A stretch of 64,000 bases of DNA from Cystobasidiopsis lactophilus. Lineage: Eukaryota > Basidiomycota > Agaricostilbomycetes > Agaricostilbales > Chionosphaeraceae. The notes beneath the pieces were generated by a model. That model made no database searches and was not told the origin of the DNA. It was given only the letters and a program-made list of their open reading frames with translations. The stretch lies in assembly GCA_001599975.1 (NCBI GenBank), contig BCIO01000002.1, positions 2,243,883 to 2,307,882 on the forward strand, given 5' to 3'. The position numbers and the translations under genes are program-made. Shown here one piece after another: positions 1-10,892 of the stretch (its first letter is position 1; every line of letters begins with the position of its first letter).

Positions 1-294
1 GAGTTGAGGATGTCCGAGTGCGTCGAGGCCACATTGTCCGCGAAGCTGATGCTCTGTGTGTCAACTCGTGTCAGCCACTGGCCAAAGACAGCAAGGGGAG
101 GAGTGAACGCACCATCGTTTCGGACTCTGGCTGCTCGTGTCCAAGGCGTGTTCGCCCTGTCTTGGTCCGCTCCCGTCATTCGTCTCATCTCAAACTGCTC
201 TTAAATGGTCGCTGGACCTCCCAAATACCGAGTGCCGGACTGGCTGGGCTTCTATGGTTCGCTGCGACTCTGCCTCGGTCTCTTGTTTGCGTAG
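1..294 (+). other. Probable upstream exon(s) and intron of the first gene
   Basis: Open stretches exist in two forward frames here, but no start codon or splice pair could be fixed. A tag acceptor at 292-294 shows that an intron ends here. The 5' end of the gene probably lies outside the window. Confidence 0.3.
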
Positions 295-1064
295 TTCTCA
301 AGGATGGACGCAGTGGATCATTTTGAAGGCACCTCTCCCAATGTCTGGGCTTGGCTCTGGTGGAAGCCTGACCGCTTTCCAGATGAGAGTGAGCCTTTGC
401 CTGCAATACTAGCATTGCGAGGAATGCTGATCGTGGCATGTTCCGGCTCACAGGCGCACCCAACGCCGTCAGCGCTGCGCCTTTCAAGGATGATAGAGAC
501 TGCGAGGTGTACAAGCTCGAGATTCGCGACCCAGACTGGCAGTCATTTTTCAACGTGAGGGCTCGGGATCACCACTTTCAATCAGGCAACATGTCGTTCT
601 GATGATCCGCTTGGGTCCTATCTCACAGGTGCTCCCATTAAGAGTAAAAGAAATCAACGAGCGCCTGACCAAGGCCGATCTCAACTCGCTCATGGAGGCC
701 CAAGCCTTACTCGCCACGCTCAAGAACGCCATCCACGCTTGCACGGCCGCCATCAGAGTCCAATATCAAGCGGCGCCGGTCACTTTAGACGATGGGAAGA
801 GGGACGCGGGGAAGGAGCGCAGGGACGGCTTCACCTACATCCACTTCCTGGACCGCTTTGCCTTGCAGGAAATTTCGGTGGCAGCAGGTGAGCCGAGCTT
901 CATTTCTAGATTGGATCTCTCTCAATCTAAGGTGGTTTGTGGATCTCACAGATGTGGTGAGGAAATACCAACGGATCCGGGTCGAAGAAGCAGCGTCTTG
1001 GTCCGCTTGGAACCCAATCACGGCCGTGTCTTCGTTGATCTATGGCAAGCCTTCGCACGCTTGA
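295..1064 (+). CDS. Unrecognised protein, 3' part of gene
   Basis: I do not recognise the family. Four exons read as one frame: 295-359, 413-554, 629-887 and 952-1064, with introns of 53, 74 and 64 nt and the stop at 1062-1064. The readable part is 192 residues. It has an aromatic stretch (NVWAWL), a charged segment ending in DPDWQSFF, and a helical, lysine- and glutamate-rich C-terminal half (VKEINERLTKADL, then VVRKYQRIRVEEAA). No signal peptide or membrane segment is seen in this part. The gene continues upstream, where an acceptor ending at 294 implies at least one more exon. It converges on LYS4, with about 150 bp between the stops. The reading frame is convincing because all three splice junctions keep it. 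The function is unknown. Confidence 0.55.
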
Positions 1065-1217
1065 TCTGTTTTTCGGACTGCTTTTCGCATTGCATCTCTG
1101 CCCCCTTGTACACAGAAACCTCATCCACAATGTATTCCTGTCTCTACCTCCCTCACAGATTAGGGGACTGAAAACTCCCACCAAAGGACACAACTAAGAA
1201 GATGCAAAGAGCGGGTT

Positions 1218-3547
1218 TTAAGCAGCCAAGTTAGCCTGGCACCAGCCCTCCAAGCCGCCTTTAAGCCAGACGTCCTGCACGCTCTGGCCAATCACGCCGA
1301 CCGAGTACATCTTGCCCTTGCCGTCCCCGAACGTGACCTCCAGCTGGCCCTCGACGCTGTACACCTTGATCTCCCAGCCGGTCTGGACGGTGAGGTCGCC
1401 GTTTTTGCCTCCCGCGCCGCGCTTGCCGTCCTTGCCAAACTGCTCGGTGAGCTCCGAGATCAGGTCCGGGCACTCGACGCAGATCAGGCCGTTGTTGATG
1501 GCGTTGCGCTTGAAGATGTCGCCGAACGAGCCGGCGAGCACCAAGGGGATGCCGGCGTTGCGCAGGGCGGTGGCGGCTTGCTCCCGGGACGAGCCGGTGC
1601 CAAAGTTGTAGCCCGAAGCGAGGACGATGCCTTCGCCGTTGCGGGAGGTGAAGGCTGGGGCTAACGGGTCGTCGCTTGGAGCGCTGCCGGCGCGCAGGGA
1701 GGAAACCAAGGAAGCGAAGGACGGGTCGTAGTTCTCCATGACGACCTCGGACTGGCGCAGGTGGGTGATGTCGTCTTGGTAGGTGTACTTGCCAGGGTAG
1801 AGCGCGTCGGTGTTCAAATTGTCCTGCGGCGCAAAGAGAAGGCGGCCGGAGAAGAGCTTGGGGAAGTTGCCGAGCACGCCTTCGCCGGACGAGGCGGCCG
1901 CCGAGGAGGCAGAGTTGAACACTTGGATGCCGGTCTTGGGGAGGGACGAGGTGAAAGCAACGTCTTCTGGCCCGACGATCTTACCGGCCAGAGCGCTGGC
2001 AGCCACCACCGCCGGGCTGGCGAGGTAGGCTTGGGCGTTGGGGCTTCCCATTCGGCCCTTGTAGTTGCGGTTGGTGGCAGAGATGCCGACCTGGCCGTCC
2101 TCCAACAAGCCTGTGCCGAGGCCAATGCAAGGCCCGCAGCCAGCTGGCAGAGTGGTCGCTCCCGCACTGATCAGCGCCGCCCAGTCTCCATTGGCTTCCG
2201 CCTCCTTTTGCACAACCGAGCTGGCAGCAGCGATGTAGAACTCGACGCCGGGTGCAATGTGCTTCCCGCGCACCACTTCCGCCGCAGCAGCAATGTCAGA
2301 CGTGCGCGAGTTTGTGCACGAGACGAGATAGGCCTTGTGGATTGCGATGTTTTGCTTGCTGAGCTCGGGCAAAGGCGTGGCTACTTTGACCGAGTTGGGG
2401 CCAGATACATAAGGAACAAGGGTGGACAGATCGAGAGTCAAGACTTTGGAGTATTGTGCGCCCGGATCGGAAGTAAGCGGAGAGGCCTTGAGTTGGTCAA
2501 GGCGGGCCTTGTTGAGGCGAGGGTGGGAAGATGCGCGGGAGGGAGACGAGCCAACTTGCATGCCTTGCGCGTCAACCTTTGTCAAGCGCTCTTCGTACCA
2601 AGCCAGCAGCGCGTCGTCCACCGGGAAGACGCCAGCGAGAGCACCCCATTCGGTGGTCATGTTGGCACTGTGAATAAACGGTGAGCTCTGTGCCTCCTCT
2701 ACCGCGTCAGAAAGCGCTCACATAGCGAGGCGCTCGTCGATAGCCAAGGCGGCCACGCCCGGACCGGCGAATTCGATGGCACAGTTCAGCACTTCGTCCT
2801 TGTTGAAATTGCCGCAAAGTGCCACAATCACGTCCTTTCCGGTCACGCCTGGCCTGAGTTTTCCAACGAGCTCCACCTTGACGATTTGGGGCACCTGCCA
2901 CCACGTCCGCTCGGTCGCCCAAAGCGACGCAGCATCCGTCCGCACGACCGGCGTCCCCACGCATCCTACGCCACCATACATGTTGGAGTGACTGTCACTG
3001 GCGACCACCAGCGTGTGCGGGAAAGCATAGCCCTCCTCCAGCATGATCTGATGCCCAATGCCGCGCCCAGCAGGGTAGAAATCGACATTTTGGAGGTTTG
3101 CCCACTCTTCAATGCGTGCGTATTTAGCCAAATTCTTGGGATCCTTGTTCTGGATGTCATGGTCCAGAGTGAAAACGGCCTGACGGGGGTTCTTAATCTG
3201 CTTGGCGCCAATCGACTTGAACCTAGCGCGCTCGCTTTCAGTTGCCAGCTTGCTCTGCGGCTTGCAGACACTCACTTAGAGATCACAGGTCCAGTGTTGT
3301 CGTGCGTCATGACATGTGCAGGGCGAATGGTCACAAAATCGCCAGCCTTGACTTTTTTGCCGGGAGCCAAATCCACTGAAAACTTCTCCACAACTTTCTC
3401 TATGTAACTCTGCGGGATAGAAGCATGGGTGGCAAAGGTCCGCCTCATCTGGCAGACACATCGCAGGGAGCTGGGCCCAGCGAGCAAGGCCGGCATGCTG
3501 GCCCAAAATTTTTGGTGGAGCGGAGGAAGGATGTCGGAATGCTTCAA
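1218..3547 (-). CDS. LYS4: Homoaconitate hydratase, mitochondrial
   Basis: This enzyme converts homocitrate to homoisocitrate in the fungal alpha-aminoadipate route to lysine, in the mitochondrial matrix, using a 4Fe-4S cluster. Three exons (3276-3547, 2722-3222, 1218-2667) with introns of 53 and 54 nt give 740 residues, a normal length. The N-terminus is basic and hydroxylated, as expected of an import presequence. Aconitase-fold signatures are in order: LDHDIQNK, then [11 protein letters not shown] with the substrate-side serine and histidine, then VSCTNSR (cluster Cys about 375) and CGPCIGLG (Cys about 435 and 438). The C-terminal swivel domain carries [12 protein letters not shown]. The junction reading [13 protein letters not shown] matches the family closely and fixes intron 2. 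Isopropylmalate dehydratase is the nearest alternative; the lysine-specific spacing and the fungal context favour LYS4. Confidence 0.93.
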
Positions 3548-3839
3548 AAGCGGCTCCGAGTGTTTTGATTTGGCTCACAAGTGTAGAGAAGGGTGTTGTA
3601 GAGTGTTCCAAACGCCGAAGAAGGCGCGATTGCACTGCGACGTGGGCAAAATAGGGCGCATCTCATTGGCTGCTCACTAGCTGGTGGCGAGAACGAGCGA
3701 TCCAGAGTACTTCTACGAGATAACCATGCAATGCAGTACAAGCATACTCTAACATAAATCCCACAAATGCCCCCGCAGACGATACCCGTGCTTTTTGAGA
3801 ATTATACAGTTTGACACCACAGACATGCCCTTTTTTAAA

Positions 3840-6145
3840 TCACAGATTGCCGAACGAGTCTCTGTTGCTGTAGCGAGGAACGTAGGGAAGCCCTGGGGAA
3901 GAACCTGATTTGCCAAGCGAGTCGCGAGGACTGAAGCGGGAGTCGTAGGGCGCGAATTCCGACTGGGACGAACCCGGTTTGCCAATCGAGTCTTTGGGAC
4001 TGAACCGAGCGTCATAGAGCACGTCTGCTTGATACGGCGGAACAGCTGCTTCTCATATTTAGAACAAGGGCGAAGGAGACGCCTCAGAAAGGGCAGCTTA
4101 CTCGAGAAGCTCGAAAAGCTGTGATCTCCCCCGCCTCTGAAGTAGTCGTAGTCGTCTGCCTCGTTGAACTCGTTGACCAGAGGACGAGGACCTCGATTCG
4201 GTCGGTACATGTACAGAGCTTGGCCACTCTCTGACATTAAGCCGTTGGGGATCAGCTCTCGCGCTTCACAGGCCGCCACGACTGATGACAAGCTTTCGGG
4301 TTCAAATGGCGGCAGATCGCCGTGAGCGTGCTTTGCGACAAGTATCATGTCAAGCAGCACCAGAAAAGTCAATGGTATCACTGTGAGCACTTTCAGCATC
4401 ACGCCAGAACCCCAAGGCAGCGCTCTTACGGAAGATCACGGTTGTCCAATTTGACTCCCAGCCGACAATGGCGTATTGAAAAGCGGCCGGGATGTCTCGA
4501 AAAGTGGATGGAGAGATTGCTGGGTTGTTTCTGGCAGCGGCTTCGAGCTGGATCCGAAGGTGGGTGCTGTCGAGCTCCAGCATGCCCCTGAGGAACTCTT
4601 CCCAGATTCTTGCATCATGGCTCAAGTCGCCCAAGAAGTACGAGGTGTCCAGCGAAACGATTCCTTCCGCGACCAGATTGTTGCCTTCGGTCTGCCCGAT
4701 CGAATTGATGGCGAACAGCATGTGAGTCAGAATCGTGAAGACGAGGTCCACAGAGGCATCTCCAGTGTGCTTCACGTCAAGCAGGGTGGTTGTGTTGTCC
4801 GGAGATTGGAAAAGGACTTGGTTTTGGGTGACGGATGGCACAATCGAGCACTGCAATCATCCCTAAGAAGCGGATAGGGAGGCCGTGCGGTGGACGGCAC
4901 TCACTGTCAAGTGTCCAGTTTGAGGGACACCCTGGGCGTCGGGATTTTGGTAGGCCCCAAATTGCTCGACATAGAAGGTCCACGGCGACGAGCTGGAGCC
5001 ATTGCAGAAGGCTGCAGAGATGTGCAAATCAGGAGCCGACTGTTCGGCGAGCCACCCAGGCTGGCAAGGGATGGTCAGCTCCGACTTTGGTGGGAAGGTG
5101 GTCAGATTCGACTGCATGACGATGGGAGTGGGTTGGTCGCTGAAGGAGCAGTCAAACTTTGCCGTCAGTCCTTGAAGAGTCGTGGACAGATTCCAATGGT
5201 TCCGATAGGCTGCAGCGTGCTCCAGGTCCAGATCGGAGATGCGGTGGTCCACGTTGATAGTGTTCATCGAATCAGGCGCCACAGACGAGAAAGGCAGCAC
5301 GCCGCCCGTGCTGCCGTTGAAATTGACCGTACCCGCCCGCGAAAATGATGTTCGGCCGATGACTGTTGTCTCGAAAGCTGCTTGTCCAGCCTGCAAGTAC
5401 CCAGGGAAGGCATTGCCGTAGGCGCATGTCGCTGGATAGAAGAGTGTCAGGTGTGTTCAGGGTGGAAATGCGAGCAAGCAACCAACGCATCATCAACCCA
5501 CGGAATTGGGTCCAACTACATGGCGCGAACATCTGTGACATGAGCACAGTCTCGAAGTCACTGCTGGTAATGTCCAGCTCTGAGGCTCCTTTGACGGCGA
5601 CCGGGACATAGAGTGCTCTCGCTAGATGTGTGTATGATGAGGCCAGTTTTCAATGATCGAGCGGCTGACTCACGAGAAATGAGAGCGTTCAAGCCGGGGG
5701 TGACGAGCGCGGCGATCGCGATCAACGGGATTGTGTAGCCCAAAGCACCCCCATTTCTCACGGCTGGCGAACCAAAGGACATAGCAGACCAAGCCTCTAA
5801 CCGCTGTAGGGTCATGGGGCGGGTCGAAACCCTTTTGGCTGCACAATAAGCGAAGATCCTGCCAGCAAGACTTGAGCGGCAGATCGGCTAAGAGAAGGCG
5901 TAGACTTGCGAGTGGTGGCACCATGCGTAGGCTCCCGAGATGAGAATGGCAGAGAAGGTGAACAAGAAAGTAGCTCCTTGGCCGAAATGCAGCGCCGAAG
6001 GAAAGAGGGCCAAAGAGCCGTTGGTGTCCAGCAAGACTGGCCTGTGATAGGTGAATGCTGTGAAGACCCAGACAGCAAGAAAGATGATGGCGCTGCCCGT
6101 GGGCGGGAGGATGGCCTTGACGAAGATGGTGAAATTCATATACAT
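3840..6145 (-). CDS. Multi-pass membrane protein with large extracytoplasmic domain
   Basis: I do not recognise a named family. Seven exons (5922-6145, 5674-5870, 5520-5621, 4905-5431, 4430-4850, 4102-4380, 3840-4048) give 652 residues. Near the N-terminus are hydrophobic helices (GSAIIFLAVWVFTAF, then a second around FLFTFSAILISGAYACLAG, then a third around GYTIPLIAIAALV). A region of about 400 residues with several N-glycosylation sequons and paired cysteines follows. A last helix (VIFLIPLTFLVLLDMILVA) precedes a cytoplasmic tail with tyrosine-rich text and imperfect repeats. The architecture matches the gene at 8415-10571. The start is the first in-frame ATG of exon 1; an upstream exon encoding a cytosolic N-terminus is possible, because the reading frame ends just upstream at a plausible acceptor region. 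Function unknown. Confidence 0.6.
3846..4015 (-). repeat. Peptide repeat in membrane-protein tail
   Basis: The last exon of the 3840-6145 gene encodes two copies of a unit read as YD-x-RFSP-[KR]-DS-[IL]-GK-x-GSS, followed by a shorter third copy (YVPRYSNRDSFGN). The units are about 25 residues apart. The DNA copies resemble each other around 3905-3935 and 3965-3995, so this is a recent or selectively kept duplication. Confidence 0.65.
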
Positions 6146-6689
6146 CGCGAGGGATCAGCGGCAGCCAGCGCAAGTCTTGGAGCGCGCTTGCGGCCAAACT
6201 GATTTGGAACGACTGCAAAGCCTTCCCTGAGACTTTTGGACGAGGTCGCCAAGGGCCAAAGGGTAGGCCAGCAAAGGGGTCGAAAGATCGGCGGTGTTGC
6301 GGCGATGGCCTGCTTGGAGGCGCCTCTTCCCGTTTCAACGTCTTTGGAGGCGGAGATCCGTGGGCCAATTCATGCCATAGGCGTTGCTCGAAAAAGACGA
6401 CGCGGCCGACCTCTCGTTGTCGACGGCCAAGCCTGCAAAATCTGGCAGAGTCCCGGCTCTCGCCGCTGCCGGCGACGATTTTGGGTGGCAAAAATTTGAC
6501 GCTACAACCGCAAGGGCATGGTAATGCATAATGCGAATATAAGAAGGACGGGATCCAAGATAAATGGAGGAAATTGAAACAGCAACATCAAGAGAAAGCG
6601 AAAGATACAGGCCGAGAGAACTAGGATAAAGGAAGGAGCGGTCGGTGTCTGCCAAGGACTGGTACGATAGAGAGAAAGGGAGTTACTAC
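6146..6689. other. Intergenic region, promoter of the 3840-6145 gene
   Basis: This lies between two genes on the minus strand, so it should hold the terminator of the 6690-7715 gene and the promoter or missing 5' exon of the membrane-protein gene. A minus-strand frame from about 6540 to 6335 is open, but I could not join it convincingly. Confidence 0.35.
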
Positions 6690-7715
6690 TTAGATGAAGA
6701 GGATCGCAGCGGCAGCCAAGCTGGCCAGGGTGAGGGACGCCTTGACGCTCAAAGAGGTGGCGGAGGAAAAGGGATTCGTCGTTGTGCCGGCAATTGGGAC
6801 GATGCTGGAAGAAGAGGAGAGAGGTGGCGTTGTTCCGCTTATGGTAATTGGGGTTGAGATAGAGTCAATGATTGGCTGCGGCGAGGGTGCGGGCGTTGTG
6901 ACGGAGCCGGTGCCAGGAATGCCCACACTCCAGGTTGCTGAAAAAGACTTAATGAGCGGCATTCAAGCGTATGAACATGAAAATTCTCACCCGTGGCAAT
7001 GGCCCTCAGGAAGGTCGAAGTGGTGGTGGGGACAAACGAATCGCCCTCCCACTGGCCGGCGACCTGTTGTTAGGACATGGGTTGTGAGCATGCTGCAGCA
7101 TCTAAGTGATTGTAAGCAAGCAGTAACACACCTTCGTGCAGGAGAAGTTGATCGTGTCGACCGGACTGCACAAGAAAATGACTACGCGAACGCGACTGAG
7201 CCTTCTTTACAGGCACAAGCAACTGCGTAGACATCGCGCCTACCTCCCGACTCGTCTGTGTATCTGTAAGAATCGTCGTAAACGCCACCAGAGGCCAGGG
7301 CCACCACTTCATCTGCAGTGACGGTCCGGATGGTTTGCGTGACGCCCTGTAGACACGAACGAGGCTCAGCACTGCCACCTGGATTGAGTAGCAATGGACC
7401 CACATTCTGAACAGTGTACTGATTCAAGACGGCCTTTGTAGTCAAACACGGTCAGCGCCATCGCGTGCAGGACAGCGGGAAGAATCAGACGTACAGTACC
7501 TTCCAGGAAGACGGTTCCACCCTCGACGTCAAAGACCTCAAACTGTTCGCCCAGCTGCTGATCATAGCCCTGGGGCGCCAAGAAGGTGAGAGTGGCCACT
7601 GCTCTACATCATTAGAGACGTGCTGCTCCGACATGGCGAACGCGAACTGACTGTCCTGGGCCACAGTGTAGGCCACGGAAGTGCAGACCAGCAGCAGAGA
7701 TGGAAGGAACATCAT
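6690..7715 (-). CDS. Secreted protein with GPI-anchor-type C-terminus
   Basis: I do not recognise the domain. Six exons (7652-7715, 7495-7598, 7244-7433, 7132-7181, 6991-7063, 6690-6937) give 242 residues. The protein begins with a clear signal peptide (MMFLPSLLLVCTSVAYTVAQ). The middle has a beta-rich look, with a conserved-seeming GYDQQLGEQFEVFDVEGG and cysteines at SCLQG, FLCS and FSCTK. The C-terminal third is rich in serine, threonine and proline and ends in a hydrophobic helix (SLTLASLAAAAILFI) without a charged tail, the form of a GPI-anchor signal. A small plasma-membrane or wall-bound protein is inferred. The first intron (53 nt, donor gtcagt) is needed to join the signal peptide to the mature frame. 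It lies between the two multi-pass membrane-protein genes. Confidence 0.65.
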
Positions 7716-8414
7716 GGTGGGTGTTAAGGAAAGGAGTGCGAGAGAGTAGCAGGAAAAGGAAAAGGCAAGGAAGAGAAGCAGAGACAAGAACTCGGGATGA
7801 GAGCTAACCACCAAACATAGGCCAAGGACCCGGCTGTAGCGGCCAAGTGGCATGATGCTGATCTATTATGTCAAGTGCCACAGCTCTGTATGCGTTGGCC
7901 CGACAAAAACCAATGATCGCCGTCACAAAAGAACGATAACGAAATGTGGACACCGTTTAGCACAGAAAAAGCTTTTCGATGTGTTGCCATGTGTTGCCTC
8001 GACCTCTGCTCAACGCTAAAATGGATGTTTGGACGATCGAAGCTTGACCAGGAATCGGTCCTTTCGCCGACCGTACCAAAGAAACGCGCTTGCCACCTAT
8101 TGCCACCAACCCTTTTTTCGCTCGATCGCCGCTCGCACTCGGTCGATCAGTGGACTGCGGATGCCGATCGTGTCTATCATATCAAATATGGAACACAATC
8201 CAGAGCGAGATCGAATGCGATGGCCGGGCTGTCCGGGCAGTCCAGAATTTATGCGGCTTCTTTGCTGGTGTTTGTGTTCTTTCTGTCGTTCTTTCCTGTC
8301 CTCAAGCTGCTCCATTTGTTCATACGCCGTGAGTTTCCGGACTCCAGAGGAGTCGGTCGTGCTGAGCCTTGGCCTGCTGTGGCGTTCCCAGCCGCTTAAC
8401 ATCCGCCTGTGGCC
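7716..8414. promoter_or_regulatory. Divergent promoter region
   Basis: This 700-bp gap separates the starts of the GPI-type gene (minus) and the second multi-pass gene (plus). A forward open stretch with a hydrophobic core ends at a good splice donor near 8329 (gtgagt). No acceptor joins it in frame to the ATG at 8415, so it is more likely a 5'-leader intron or an upstream ORF. Confidence 0.4.
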
Positions 8415-10571
8415 ATGTCCCTGCCTTATCTGTCGACCGACTACCAACAAGTGCCTACGTTCAACCCGCCGCTTAGTCACCTACCTTATGCCGCCCCTAG
8501 TCCACAGCCGTCCATTGCTGAGACGAAGCGATCGTCTTACAACCTCGGTGCCCAAGGCCTCGCGCAAGGCGCAGCTTGGAAATCACGACGCTGGGCGGAC
8601 TTTACGGCCATGGGATTCTCTCTCGTTATCTTGATGATGTGGTTTGCGGCCGCTGGTTACCTCATCGCCCACAAGAAGGTCTTGCCTTTGAATTACTTTC
8701 AACGCTTTGGCGCCCTTGGCAACTCCTACAACACCTTGATTGCCCAGTTCGCTTCAGCAGTCGGTGTTATCATTGCCTTTGGCGTTGCCCAGGGGGTCCG
8801 ACACATGTTACGATTCAGGGTGCTATCGAACCAAGGGTGCGTTTCCTCCTCTTTCCTTCGTTTTGGTCTGGACTCAACCGACCACCTACAAGTCTTCCAA
8901 TGAAGCAATACCAGTTTCTTGTCAATCTGGCCGGCTGCACCAAACCTGTGTTCGACATTTCGTTCGCCAGTCTCTTTCTTCTCGCCACATACATCTGCAC
9001 CAACCAGTTCAGCGGCGCCACTGTGGCCGCCTTTGGCGCCAATACTGTCTCATACAACACCAGCAGCATCATGCCACTTCCCAGACTGGACGACAACGTT
9101 GACTGGCTGCGTCAGTATATGAATTCGGACTCCTCGGGGTGGACGAGCCGCAAGTACAGTTGCCTTCTACGAACTCTTCTAGCTTTTGAAGCCAAATACA
9201 GGTGGTCTTGATGACGTACTGAATACGGCATTTCAGCTCTATACGCCGTCTTACGGCGGCCTCCTCAATTTTGAAGTGGATGGAGTCAGCCAACTCCAGG
9301 TTCGGTCGCTTCCTCCTCCGGATTTTTTGACCAGCTCTGACTCTCATTCTAGTCGGTCAACGAAGACCTGCCGCTATTTGGGTCCAGCTTTCACATCGAG
9401 CGCCTCCGACAGAATTCTCAGGGATTGGCGGCCTCTTATCAACTGAGCGCCGAACAACGGAGCCTCCTCTCTGGAAATACTGGCTCTACAAACAAAGTGC
9501 ACGCTCTCGCCGAGGGTCTGATGGCGAGTGCAGCTTGCAGCCAGTATACAGCTCGGCATTACAACGCTACCCTCCTCGACGACAACGCTACGGTGCGGTA
9601 CGACATCCTCGTTGACCAGTCCGATTCGGAGTTCTGCAGCGGCAGTTTCTCCACGTTTTACGACATCCATGAGCAGAGCGTCTTTGACGCTGTTTCGTGC
9701 GGCGGCGCGCCTTTGGTTTACATCTTTCGCGCATGGCCAGTCAACGGCACCATGACCGACTTGTATGGTTGCACGATTTCTACCTCATCCGCAATCTATC
9801 CTATCTCCTTGGACTCCAACCTCTTGACGGCCTTTCCTGAATCTTCGGCACCACGCAACCATACGTTTGATCAGGATGTGGTGGACTTCTCAGGCAAAAT
9901 CTTTTGGAACACGTAAGTTGGCAGACTGAGGCCTTTGTGGAGCGTTCAATGACTGGTGAAACTCAGGTTCGGACGAAGGGGCAGCGTTGCTTTAGAGAGT
10001 GCCTATGCGATAGCCCACGCTTCCAACATCCCCTTTGCCACCTTCTGTCCTACCGCCATCAGCATGGTGATGAAGACTCTCCTTGCAGAGCTCAGCGACC
10101 AGATGCAAGTCTCAGCGGGAGCCGCTGATAATACAGATATTCAGGCTACCTCGGATGTTTGCTTATACGAGGTGATTTCCCACCATCCTTATCTCTGACA
10201 GTCAGGGTATTAGTTTTAATACCAACTTGCAGACCCAAGTGCTTCAGCTCCATTTGTCGGGCTGGCGGCTCGTATATCTGCTCATCCCCCTCGGCCTATT
10301 TATCTTCCTAATCTACCTCACCTTCTATCGACTTCTTCACCCACACTCCGGCGTTGTTGACTTCACAGACCCGGTGGCGGTTGGTCTGATCGCATTGGCC
10401 TCGCCAGAAGACCCACGTTGGTACGGCGCTTCGACTGGCGAGTTTCCTGAAAAAAGGCAGCTGCGAGACGTGGCCATGCACTATGGTGTGGATCCTTCAA
10501 GCGGACGTTTGCTCATGAAAGGCGGGCAAGATGGAATGTTGCAGCCGATTACAGGTCGCACCTACTCGTAG
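8415..10571 (+). CDS. Multi-pass membrane protein with large extracytoplasmic domain
   Basis: Family not recognised. Six exons (8415-8836, 8893-9158, 9202-9299, 9353-9912, 9967-10171, 10233-10571) give 629 residues. A cytosolic N-terminus of about 65 residues rich in proline and serine precedes helices at about residues 70-93 (FSLVILMMWFAAAGYLI), 110-130 (TLIAQFASAVGVIIAFGV) and 160-180 (FDISFASLFLLATYI). A region of about 300 residues with many N-glycosylation sequons and several cysteines follows. A helix (LVYLLIPLGLFIFLIYLTFY) comes next, then a tail of about 85 residues. The overall plan equals that of the 3840-6145 protein, suggesting distant paralogues or members of one fungal superfamily. 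The join at 9158/9202 uses a weak donor (gttgcc, 43-nt intron) and is the least certain. Confidence 0.62.
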
Positions 10572-10892
10572 TGAGCTAAGTGAGGTTCACCTCTTCCCGA
10601 CTCCGATCGATGACACTTTGCTCATCTTGGCTCCAACAGGGCGGCAAATCCTTTGTGACCTGCGCTGTTAGACTCTTTGAAGTATGGGTCCTGGGTTGCA
10701 GTTTTAGGGGCTCTGAGCCAGTGGGGGCTTGAAGTCAGCTCCCCTTCTCTTCGTTTCCTTCAGTATTTGCTTGGTTTCGTGTGCCTCTTTGCGTCTCTTC
10801 ATTGCTTGTATCTTTCTACTTCTCGGCCTTTAGAGCTGTCTGGGTGGCGTTTGGAACTTAGCATCTCTCACCAAAGCGGCGAGGACTTCCAA

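Noticed and set aside
1761-2684. 307-codon forward open frame opposite LYS4
   Set aside because: Antisense shadow of a conserved gene; arginine- and glycine-rich text with no domain.
8223-8330. Hydrophobic upstream exon for the 8415-10571 membrane protein
   Set aside because: It ends at a good donor, but every nearby acceptor leads to a stop before the ATG at 8415; more likely leader or upstream ORF.
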